Positions 53,454 through 64,000 of a stretch of DNA of 64,000 bases are shown here, piece by piece; positions within the stretch are counted from its first letter, which is position 1; every line of letters starts with the position of its first letter. The notes beneath the pieces are model-generated. The model was given only the letters and a program-made list of their open reading frames with translations, was not told the origin of the DNA and did not search any database. Source of the stretch: Bimastos eiseni (Eukaryota > Annelida > Clitellata > Crassiclitellata > Lumbricidae); contig OY365810.1 in NCBI GenBank assembly GCA_959347315.1, positions 31,829,476-31,893,475 of the forward strand. Reading direction: 5' to 3'. Position numbers and translations under genes: made by a program.

Positions 53454-54011
53454 TGAATGTTACTTGCCGGGGTTTGCCAGCCTGACATGTTCAATAAACA
53501 AAGATTTTATGATAGCGTTGATAGGGTACATAGTGCCAATTTAATTTTATCAACATCTGGATTCTGAAGAGTGCTATAATAATATGACTGCTGCACTACT
53601 AGCGATATTTACTACCAGTAAACATATGATGTCTTTCTCACGACCAGAAAGTAATTAATCCTGATGGTTCACATGACATAGGCCCTATTAATTTGTTATT
53701 TTGTCAAGAGTAATATTACTTCGTAATCGATCAGTAGGAGCGCTTTTCGATACATACTTACAGTCGTGTTTCAGAAAGCATAGCGCTATAAGATTAGAGA
53801 CTGAACTGCCATCTGTGGCAATGGCGAATGGCTGATGGTTTGGATTTAATCATGGTGAACAAGGCGGTTGTGTTAAATGGTATTCTTAATTATTTTTGAT
53901 TGAGTACGAAGGTTGCCACACTCGGGGCCCTTTCCGCTGTTTTCTTAGTGTTATTTGACTCTCGCGTCGATTGACCTAGGTGTGTAGACTGTTGTCGTTT
54001 ACTTGGTGTAG

Positions 54012-54048
54012 ATGATATCGAGACTCAAGCCAGCGAGTGTCACTTCAG
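54012..54048 (+). CDS. Possible first coding exon of a gene leaving the window
   Basis: ATG starts MISRLKPASVTS and is followed by CAG and a GTTTGT donor, giving a 37-nt phase-1 coding start. The surrounding 53900-54050 is unusually free of repeats. The short basic-proline-serine start slightly resembles CLIP-family proteins, which I would not rely on. No later exon is seen in the next 10 kb. Confidence 0.2.
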
Positions 54049-54049
54049 G

Positions 54050-57000
54050 TTTGTTTTTATAGCGCTGTTGTATATTAATTTATATTAATTTATGTCTATT
54101 AAACTTTTAATAGTCTTTGGGCGAAGACTCGGTGGGTGCATAATTTCACAAAGTCGGATTATGGATTGAAAAGAATGCCACTTCATCACATAATGGAGCG
54201 CTGGCGGGTTTCTTAGGTTATGTTTGCTGCTTCAGTGGCCTGCAATTACCCATATCCTTCTACAAGCAGCATCCGAGGCGGAGTGGTGGGCACCGAAGTA
54301 TCCCCCTATTTAATATCTCGATTTCACCTGAGACATGCCTAATGCGCTTAAATAGATTCTCGATCTCTAGTAAGTTAAGAAGATGCTTCCATAAGTTGAA
54401 CCTTATCGATTAAGTGATATCCTTCCTAATTAGTGTTCATTGCTGAATTGATGATGCATATTTGATTCAGATTCAATGTTCATCGGTAGCCTACTAAATA
54501 TGAGAACCCGCTTACAAAATTCGCATCATTTTTAATTCAACTTGCTTCTGAGCCTCTCTGCCTGGTGACAGCACTGTCTGACAGTTGTACTGCATATCTG
54601 AAAATGTAAGAATGCTGTTGTTGAATTTCAGTGGTATATGGTCTATTGTGACTGTGCTGAAGTCTTTCTTTTTTATAACAGCATCTGTAGTAAGCTAACT
54701 GTTGAGTCGTTTTGTTCCTTGTTGCCTGCAGCTATTTACATTACATTATTCTGAATGCACATAAACCTTGGAAAGGAGAATAGTAATGAAATTGAACCTT
54801 ACATAATAGATACTCATGAAAGCAAGGGTGATCTGCCTGAGCAGATTTGTACAAGGGTACAGGTGACTTCTTGCATAGAGATATTGCTGTTAAGGTAAGG
54901 GTGGCCTCACTGAGATGAATCCTGTTAGTGTTTGGGTTACCACTCGAGAAGGTATTGCCATCTGGTTAAGGCTGAACTTACTTAGAAGATTACCATATGG
55001 GTGCCTCATTGATGATTTTAATGATTACTGGAAAAATGTAACTTAGACTCTGCATGCTTTTGATTGGACCTGTAATATGCAACACAGATATATATTTATT
55101 TATATATATATTTATTTATATATATATTTATATGTATATATATATTTATTTATATATATTTATTTAAATATATGCTGCATAGTTCTTGCATGCATGACTT
55201 TTTCTCAATAACGTTCCTTGCAATTGATACTAATGACCTGAGTCTGCACTTGTGTCTGATGCCTGAGGCGGTATACCTGACTTTGCAAGAAATTATGAGG
55301 TGATAGGTGTGCATGAATAGTTTTTGGCTTAGGCAAATGGGTACAATTTTGTAATTCATAATTCTCAAAGTTTCACATGAGAGGGAAAGGGAAATATATT
55401 GAACAAATAAAGAGTGAGAATTGAAGAGAGATTGTCAATCTATATAGTAAAATGTTCAGGTTTGTTGCATGGGTGAATACTGCCAGACACTTATCAGCAT
55501 CAGTTCCTGACACCAGCCATTTGGTGACAATGGGTGCAAATAAATGAATTGCTTACAGTACCCCTTTAAAGTAACACAGAGGATGACAATATAAGTGACC
55601 GATGTATTGAAGTTTTGTAAAATATTTTAAGTGGTCAACCATTTAATTTGGCAATGCAGTGGTCAATTCTCTGGCAGGCTTTTTGCCATATGATTCAGTG
55701 GTTGCATTTTGTCTGCGGATTTATATAATGGCCTTAGGCGATTTGCTTTGTCTGTATATTGTGTGTTTAGGAGACTCAAATATTTTCAAAATTTTGTCAT
55801 GCAAGCCACTAATGTTCTAGATTTTATAACTGAGATGACCCTTGTCCAGGACTTTGATATTCAACCTTTCTGCTGGCTTCCGAGTCTCAAAGTACACAAG
55901 TCACTCTGCCGTGACTCACATAGGATGTGAAAGAAGGAATGAGAATCTAAGCTCTCACTCATGACTCATGACATGTCAAAGTGCAAATACACATGGGACT
56001 CTTCCAACACATGAATCACTTGGTGATGGTTTTTGTGATTGTTTTGAGTGAAATCAATACTCCAGATGCAGCTAGTTTTAGCCAAAAAACAAGCAATAAA
56101 ACTTATCCACAGTGAACAGAGCAGTTTGTCTGGATGCAGAACATTCGGTTTAGCTAAAACTATTGGCCATACAATTGCTTTTTGCCTTTACCCTGAGGTC
56201 ATTGGGCTGTCTTCTGAACCCAGACACTGAAAGTTAAAATACTGCCCGAACAGAAGATGCACTAATATTTGTGTTGTTGATTAGCATTCTCAGTGAATTA
56301 AAACAACCTCCTTAGGCATATATTGTCTGGCTTTAGAGTGAATTCATTGTACCCTGTGACCATATGCTGACTCCTGGTCGATCCCACTACTTACTCTAGT
56401 TGTGTATATTTGACTTGTACTTTGATACTGAGCAGTTTAAGATCCCCTCGGAACCTGGCTGTTGAAGGAGCAACTTAACACCTAGTTAGATGTCATAAAA
56501 GTAACCTGAGCAGAGTTTAAAGAAACCACCCCACTGTGCAATTTATTTTTTGATGGTTAGACACACTTGTGTCCTTTGGAGTATATAATCAAGACACTTT
56601 ATAATTATGGTTACTTAATAGTGTGTTAGAGAAATGTGCTGTACATATGGATTTCTGAATGAGCTAACCAATTGTGCTCTAAGCAATTTAGAGTTTTTAT
56701 TGTTTGTTGCACATGGTCATATGGAACAGATTTTTATAAAGAATTGTACATTTACAAGAAATTTTTCTGTGGAATCATACTATGTAAAAAGTAGAAGTGA
56801 AATTTGATACATATCAGTGTTCTATTTTCTAATGTCATGAAAAATTCATGAAAGGTCTGTCAGTAAATGACTGGCACCACAGACTAAAATTCATTTGAGT
56901 TTGCATTTATCTAGTACATTGCTTGCTAAATGTGATGCAACATCATGCTGTTCATTGTTCTGTATTTTTCTCGATCACATTCATTTTTCATATGTTATTA

Positions 57001-59350
57001 GACTTCAGATATCTTTCATAGTCTATGGTTGATCAAATGTTGCGATTGGATGGCTTCAGATACAAGAAATTCCTGTATCAGCATTAAATTATTAAGTACA
57101 TCCATTCGAATTAGTGTGTCGTGTCAAGTTGATCTGTAATGCGGGTCGTGATACTGATTTCTGTTACTGACGATATTCAGATTATATTTGTGTAAAACTT
57201 GTTATGTCAGTGGTTGTTTGGGAGGAGACAGTGTGTAACAGGTGGAGGAATAATTAAAATGTCAACAATTTTAATTTTAGCAAGAGAGTTTGGCCAAATC
57301 TAATTTTTTTTGGTAGTAGTTTTTAGAGCTTTTTGAGATTCTAGTTTTTATGGGATTGGTTTGGCTGATTATTATGCTATGTTGGGAAGTGAATGTATTA
57401 TCTGCAGTTGATCGAGTCCAAGTGGTTCGATGATACTGAGGCAGAGCTCTTCATTGAGGTTTTGAAGTTTAGTTTGATGAGCTCTTTGAAGTTATTTATA
57501 GACCACTTAAAATTCTGTAGAGGTTCTGCCGATTATTAGTTTAATCTAAGTGACTGAGCTGTTTGGGTGTGTTCTTATAGTAGGCTGCTTTATGCTATAT
57601 AACCAAATGTTTTCTTTGGATGTATGAACTAGTATATTCAAACAATAACTAATCTTTCTGAATATGAAGGGAATAAGAATATTAGCATATATTCATGCTT
57701 ATTTTTTCAGGTTTTTTCATGATTAAGTATGCCCTGACGTTTGTTGATGTTTTGTAAAACTATGTCAGCATTGATGATACTATGCGCATTTGTCCAAAGA
57801 TGATAATCTTAAAATCACATTGCTGAGAGAAGCGGCTCGGTAAATTTCAGATATTTAAAAGAGCACTGATCCAACAGTTCTGTATAGTCACAGCTGACAA
57901 TTTTTTCCAATCTCACATTACATGTTCTTGTAACAATTGTAGCTACCAGATGTATTTATAAATGCTGAGGAACCATGTGCAGCTGAGTCACAGGTTAATG
58001 AAATTTGTCACTTGCTGGAGTCTCATTCATTTTGGAACTGCGATGGCAAATTTCTGTGCCTGAGTTCACAACCATTATTAGGTCTACACTGGTGGTTTAA
58101 TTTTTTGAGTGGTGTAGTGTGGTCAGTCACTCTGTGGTTGGTTTGTGAAGCTCATCGATATGCACAGACATTAGTTTACCAGTAACTTTCAAAACATAAA
58201 TATTTTATTTATTGGTCTTTGCCACTAAAGCTATACTTTAAAATCTCCAAGCATAACTTTATAATCTCTTGATTTACTCATATAATAGTTTTTTCAGCAT
58301 AAACTGTTCAATAGTTTAGCTTGGCAGAGTTGTTCTTGTAATAAAGTGAGACTCAGTCATGATACCTTCTCTAAGTTACATTTATTTTGTGTAGGCCTAT
58401 ATAGACTTGACGTAATTAGTATGTTGCCCAGTGTTATTTAGACACTACATTGTCAATCAAAAGCCTTTGTAGCTAAATTGGCTCCGTATGCATTTAACAT
58501 AGATCTTCCCTGATAATGTTTCAGTTTTGGTGGCTTTCCTCCCAGTGGTAGACATGTGCTTACCATGGTATATGAGGCTGAGTGGTAAATCCTTTTCCTT
58601 CTCACTAGGTCTTCCCACAGAATCCATACAAAATCATTGTGCTAATTTTATAGCTGATTTTACTATGGGGTGCAAGTTGAAAATATTAATTCATTTCATA
58701 TGTATGGTTGAAATTGAGTTTAAGGTTGGCTCACTGCTGACTTGTCTATCTTCTGTCTTAGCTTCCATTGTTTAATTCCCATCACATAATGTCTAAATTC
58801 CTCATCTTATGCATAACTTCTCAGTACAATATGTGTACGATTCTCATTTACAAATTCCCATCACATTGTGCATAAGCTAACAGTTTGTTTTTTAGCCCCT
58901 GCATTCATAAAAACACGTTTGTTTGCTGGATTGCAATTTTTACACAAACCAAGAAATTGTCTAACTTCCGAAAGTACGTTGTTATGGACCATTGCAGACT
59001 GAACCTGTGCCATTAGCATATCATGGTGGTTAGACGGTAGGCAAGTGTCGACCGGTGCGTGGTGGTTGAAACGTTCCCGCATGTCAACTTGGATTCGATG
59101 TGGTACTTAGGGAACTTAGTTTTTCTCAGCACCTAAATCAGCCTGCCTGTGGCTACTGTTTATGAGCCACGTCAATTATGGGTTATTTCTCGCTCTCTGT
59201 CCCATGACTGCTCTGATCCCGATTTATGTTTTTGTTACTAGCAGATTAGATCACTGCGGCTGGGTCTGCCACTAGTTTTTAATTGGGTGCCCTGACAGAG
59301 GTCCACCCTTCAGCTGCTCTTTCTTGATACATTCCTAAATATGCTCTTGT
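54050..59350. other. Repeat-poor AT-rich stretch without recognisable exons
   Basis: No conserved protein motif or coherent exon is seen on either strand. An ATATATTTATTTATATAT tract occupies about 55085-55170. It could be a long first intron or intergenic DNA. Confidence 0.4.
55085..55172. repeat. (TATATTTA)n tract
   Basis: Alternating TATATATATTTATT units, about 85 bp. Confidence 0.9.
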
Positions 59351-59364
59351 TGTGTATGTATCTG

Positions 59365-59450
59365 GATATATTGCACTGGCTTCCTGTCATGCAATGCATC
59401 TCTTACAGGATTGCTGTTCTTTTACGCTCCCTTGCTGTGCCTCAGCCTCA
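59365..59450 (+). mobile_element. Decayed LINE reverse-transcriptase fragment (LHWLPV motif)
   Basis: A plus-strand frame reads DILHWLPVMQCISYRIAVLL, a block found near the C-terminus of CR1/L2-type polymerases. Nothing else of the element is intact. Confidence 0.6.
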
Positions 59451-59619
59451 GAGACCAACGGAAATTTGTGCAAAACTAAATTTTAAATGATGCAATCAGT
59501 TATATTATGCAAAATATAAATCATAATTTTGATCTTCATTGACAGTCAAAAAACATCACATAAATCTCATTAAGCCATAAAAATGACTTTCAAATTTTTA
59601 TTATCAAATTGTGTAGTTA

Positions 59620-60066
59620 TTAGCCAAGGCTCTGCGGGCCATGAAAACAGCACTGGTTGGTAAGACTGTCAACAGGTACCTGCCCGAGGCTGACTGCCCA
59701 GGCAATGAAATCTGTTCTCGGTACCCGACATTCCATAAAACTGCGCAATTTAACTGAACACATGTCAGAAATGTTCGGTTGGTCATATTGACTGACTGAC
59801 CGGACAATGAGTCGTTTTCTGGGTACCAACATAAAAATGCGCAATTTTACCTGAGCATATACCGCTAAATGTTCAGTTGATCATATTAGCTGTCTGTCCG
59901 GGCAATGAAATCGGTTCTCGGGTGCCCAAGATTTCGTAAAAATTCGTAATTCCACACATTTCCTAACAATATGTCTGCGCGGTCGGGTACCCGTTCCGCT
60001 GGTAGACGGGTACCCGGCAGTTGACGGGTACCCGGGCCGTGATTTCAACATTTTTTCACAGCCTTA
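59620..60066 (+). mobile_element. GGGTACCCG-rich repeat with internal 100-bp tandem units
   Basis: Units begin GGCAATGAAATC at 59701, GGACAATGAG at 59802 and GGCAATGAAATC at 59901, a period of 99-101 bp. The right part, with GCGCGGTCGGGTACCCG and GACGGGTACCCG, ends CACAGCCTTA. The 26390-26597 copy has a single unit. Confidence 0.75.
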
Positions 60067-60214
60067 TCGGCGGACCAGAAGTGGCCCGTGGGCCAGCTCT
60101 TTGACACCCCTGTGCTAAAGCCTAATTTGCCCTGGTAGGAATAGAAATGCCTGAGTAGGTTTATTGAAGGAGCCTTATGTAAAGTTTATGAAATGAATGA
60201 AAACGCTGGCATTA

Positions 60215-60295
60215 CTTACACTCTGGCAGTGTCAGTTCCAAACCTTTATAAAGGAGGAGAGCAGCACTAATGATTTTTGCTGTAACATTAAGTGA
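60215..60295 (-). mobile_element. 'TTGGGACTGGCACTG' family, diverged inverted copy
   Basis: The reverse complement reads TCCTCCTTTATAAAGG, then TTTGGAACTGACACTGCCAG, parallel to copies 1-3. Confidence 0.45.
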
Positions 60296-61339
60296 AATTG
60301 GAACTACTAATGATTGATAGATAACGTTACTTTGATTGTATTTTAATACATTTGTTCCGTGAGCATTAGTTAATTAGTTTATGGATATGCGTATTGCGTC
60401 ATCTGAAATCAGTTATCCTTCAGCCAAAAGTCTAATTGCAAATTCTTGTTTTGTTTCTCCAATGCAAATTCTGATTGTATTTGGTTTAAACTTTCCAGCC
60501 TACCATGAGGACTGAAAATGAGCCAGTTTTCAGAGCCACACTGAATTTGTATTCATGAATACACTGGGCAAACTTGAAAGACCTGTTGAACTCCGACCAT
60601 TAGCCAACCGTATAAGGAAGTTCAAGATTGCAATCACACTTGCACAGTGCTCACCCTTGTAAACGTGCTGCATGATGTTGAAGTCTGTTGCAAGGTCCAG
60701 TTTAGATGTTTTCTATAGTATGGTAATTATGCATCCAGTGCCTACCTCTGCAATAGGTGTTCACAGACGAATCTGTGGCCAAGGCAGAAACAATTATGAA
60801 TCATTGACACATTGATTGACGTTCCGTATTGGCTTCTTGGATCATCGATTTGCAACCATTCAGCAAAGTTTATTCTGTTCTTGTAAAGTGTATGCACTTG
60901 AATAAAGAGAGTCTGTACAGTGATAAGGTAGATTTTAAGATGAGGCTCAATATGGTACTTTCTCTAAGTTTGAATTTTTCTATATGTGACTCAACTGACA
61001 AAAATGTATCTAAAAAGCATATACATGTATAATTTCATGCCTGTTAGATTTCATACCTGCTGACTGCTAGGGTGGAAGTAGTTTAAATCGGTTTCTAGAG
61101 GGGTTGGGGCCTAGGCTTAATGGCCTATCCAGAGTAAGGAATGTGGAGCAACTGGCCGTCTTAGGAGAACAGACCCCTTGACTAACCAGATGGGACTGCC
61201 TGGCTGGCTGACCACTGGGCCAGAGGCTTAGAGGGGTGACTGAGCAAAGGAGCAAGACAGGTGAAGGATGTGAATGAGAGAGAAAGAGAAACAGGTAGAG
61301 TGAGATTTGACATTGGGTGGCTGACTGAGGAAGACGATG

Positions 61340-61366
61340 ATTCTCTCTCTCTCTCTCTCTCTCTCT
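61340..61366 (+). repeat. (TC)n microsatellite
   Basis: An uninterrupted CT run of about 26 bp. Confidence 0.9.
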
Positions 61367-61572
61367 GATCCTTTAATAGTAAAGTCAGCCCATATTCCAT
61401 ACGGAACGTTGGAAAGGTGCTCATCTCCTTTCCTTTTCCTAGGCCCTTGAGTCGGCAATGGACGAATCCCAAGGTCCTGGACACGGGGCCAGTGAAATCG
61501 TCGGACTTGCCGTTTACTTTGCCAGCTTACTGCTTGGTGACAGAGGCATGTGTGTGCAAACAACTTGTCCAG

Positions 61573-61650
61573 GGTCGTTACACGGAGTCGAACTCGCAAC
61601 CACATGCTACGTGAGCAAGTGCATTACCGATAGGCCATCGTGTAGCATGC
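61573..61650 (-). mobile_element. tRNA-derived SINE head
   Basis: The minus strand has an A box TGGCCTATCGGTAATGC and a perfect B box GAGTTCGACTCC (61595-61584) at tRNA spacing, with GCTCACGTAGCATGTGG between. No full cloverleaf acceptor stem was found, so a SINE is more likely than a tRNA gene. Confidence 0.6.
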
Positions 61651-61659
61651 TTGAGTAGT

Positions 61660-64000
61660 ACACATTTGCGAAAATAATAATTTTTATAATAATTGTAGTT
61701 ATTCTGATATTTTTATATAAAAAATATTATTGTAATTATACAGATCTTTGCTTTGTGAAAATAATAATTGTAATTAGGCTACTGATTTTTTTTATGTAAA
61801 GATAATAGTGTAATTATACTACTTTTTCTTTAGCCCATGTTTTGTGTGAATAAACAGGAAACTTGCTTGCCAAAAAGCATTGGTGAAAGTATTGGTATTT
61901 ATGTTGCAATACTTTTAAGAAAAAGTATTGGTATTGGTGTTGCAATACTTTTTTCCAGTATTGTTAACAGCCCTGCTATTCAGTAAAAAAGAATGACATG
62001 ACGTTAATTTAATAAAAACAGCATGGATAATATCAATAAACAAGATGGGGCAAATAATTTAAATTTCCAACAGTGAAGGAAACAGTTAACAGTGATTGCT
62101 GTTCATCTTGCATTTTAATTAGTGGCCACCATATGGAACTCAGTCAACTGCTGGAATTTTTGATTGTAAAAACTTTTTTACGTTTCTTCTATGTGACCCA
62201 GAATTGTTTTAATTTAACTGCAGACGTTTTTGCCAATGACAACATTTACTAGGACATCTACTAAATACCCTATGCTCCAACCTACAGCGGTAACTTGCCA
62301 TGACGGTAACTTGCCATGACGTAAAATGCTGTTCAAGCCTTGTAATATTCTTACTGCAACATCAGCAGCTGTCGCATGTCAGACTGTCACATGAAATTGA
62401 CAGTCTCTGTTTAAAACACATTTTTTTTAAATCACTTTCTGTCAAAAAGTAGAAATTTAAAAAAAATTCTTTTTATCACATTTCGACTATTAATGCAAAG
62501 AGAAGTAAGCTGTAGAGTTCACATAATGTAGGCTATTGCACAGCTAAACCTGGCTTTAAGTTAATAACTTCAAATTAAACTGTTTCAATACAATTATAAA
62601 AATGACTAAATAAGAATTAGAAATGTCAATTTTTCATTTTTGCAACAAATTCAATCATTAAATTAATTTCTCAGACTTGAGTGTGGTGGTTCTTAGGCCC
62701 TAGATACAATGCCTAGTGTGCCTAATGGATAAACGGCCCTGCCTACACACAGCAAATTTGTATTTGCCTGGTATATTGCTAACTGAGCTTTCAAGCATTT
62801 TGCCACGAATTTAAGTTTTTCAAGCCCAGACAACCTGTTTTAGGTATCTATTGGGGAGGGGTATGAACCACTTTGAAGGCACGTTCCATGTGGTGAGTTA
62901 AAAGTAATTTGTAATGAGTGTCTTTTGTGAATTTCAAAGTACATTTTAAGATTTTCAGTTGTGATTATAAGATGATGACAATTTCCATTGTTTGCGACAC
63001 TGACAGATGGTCATCAGTAGATTTGTTTTGGAGTTATCTGCTACTGTTGGAAAGTAAAATTATTGTTTGATGAAAGTTTACTGAATTAAAAATGTAAGGT
63101 CAATCGCCTTCACTTGTAAGAGCAGGTGTGATTGATTGATCAGAACTGAAGCGCAGGTGATTTGTTTTTGAAGTATTCATTTGCACTGATCAGAAATATA
63201 GATTTCAAATTAAAATTTAATTGAACCAGATGTAGCAGTGCAGGGATCAACTTACAAATAAAAACGAGGCTAGAACTGGAAGAATCCTTTGGATGTGTAG
63301 GACATGTTTCATTTAATGGAGACCTGATTCTATAAGGACAAGTGCCTTTGATGATTAAATAAACAGACATTTGTAGACAGTTCAAGACAGATGTTGTTTT
63401 AATATGATGTAAGCGGTCAAGATAAACTTAGAAGAATCTTTTAGACTGTGAGTTGAGGATTCATGCATTGCTGTGTTCAGGTGATGTGATTGTGCATACA
63501 GTATATACATTATTATATGTATATATTTATAATGATACTCATGTTAGAATACTGGTTGGTGGTCTAGCAGCATTAATGCACCTTTGAAGAACATTTCTCA
63601 GCCATTGGGAGTCGGTTCTCATCTGAAATATAGTGTAAACTATTCTTAAGTGATGACTAGCAAAAGTGAAGGTGATTCATTAGTATGGAGGGATGCATAA
63701 GTGAGGTGTGTGTGTGTGTGTAAGTAGATGATTGTACTGGCAAACCATTGGCATTTGTGCAAAAGGTGTAGGGAGGTAAGAAGGAGAAATATGATGTATT
63801 GAGAAGCATCTGTTTCTGCTTAGCTGCCCAACTGTAAATGCTTCCAGATGGATTGCAACTTTCTCTGATGGTTGAATTCTCTGATGGTTGAAGAGCTTCT
63901 TAAGTGGTTGAGCTGTAACTAGAGCATTGTCTAACTAAGGTTCAGTTGACTTTGCATTAGCTAGCAGTATATAAACTGTACCTTGGATTTAATTTAAAAG
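61660..64000. other. AT-rich DNA without recognisable features
   Basis: No exon or known repeat is recognised. There is a 17-bp duplication (GGTAACTTGCCATGAC twice) at about 62289-62321 and a short (GT)n at about 63707-63722. Confidence 0.4.

Noticed and set aside
58861..59082. Minus-strand 73-codon ORF starting MRERFNHH
   Set aside because: No recognised family, and no flanking splice signals that extend it convincingly.

Overview
The window is nuclear DNA from an invertebrate animal. It has GT-AG introns of 0.1-3 kb, metazoan-only genes (GTPBP2, CCDC149, RNF4), tRNA-derived SINE heads, decayed LINEs, hAT-like miniature transposons and long simple-repeat tracts. The many copies of the 8-mer TAGGCCTA remind me of echinoderm genomes. 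That assignment (echinoderm or another non-vertebrate deuterostome) is inference only.

Layout: (1) 683-6800, plus strand: seven exons forming the GTPase core and C-terminus of a GTPBP2-type translational GTPase; its 5' part lies outside the window. Two introns carry hAT-type MITEs with perfect 8-bp target duplications. (2) 8382-17949, minus strand: a complete 12-exon CCDC149 coiled-coil gene (560 aa), tail-to-tail with GTPBP2. An intron holds a homogeneous 21-bp minisatellite. (3) 18454-24853, plus strand: a complete seven-exon RNF4-type SUMO-targeted ubiquitin ligase (184 aa), head-to-head with CCDC149 across about 0.5 kb, probably from a bidirectional promoter. (4) 24854-29948: intergenic, with decayed transposons and one broken coding stretch. 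(5) 29949-46196, plus strand: a 17-coding-exon gene predicted to encode a 1275-aa type I membrane protein. It has a signal peptide, two farnesoic-acid-O-methyltransferase-like (FAMeT, Methyltransf_FA) domains, a Ser/Thr/Asn-rich mucin-like stalk, nine sushi (CCP) domains, one transmembrane helix and a short tail. This is the most novel item. (6) 46197-54000: gene-poor, with microsatellites, LINE ends and another hAT-like element. (7) 54012-64000: a possible very short first coding exon followed by about 10 kb with no recognisable coding exon, either a long intron or intergenic DNA.

The first three genes are conserved housekeeping or regulatory genes (translation quality control, coiled coil, SUMO-dependent ubiquitination). 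The fourth is a lineage-variable cell-surface protein whose modules are almost all bounded by phase-1 introns, as expected from exon shuffling. Exon boundaries were set by hand from splice consensus, reading-frame continuity and remembered family sequence. In all four models every internal junction keeps phase.
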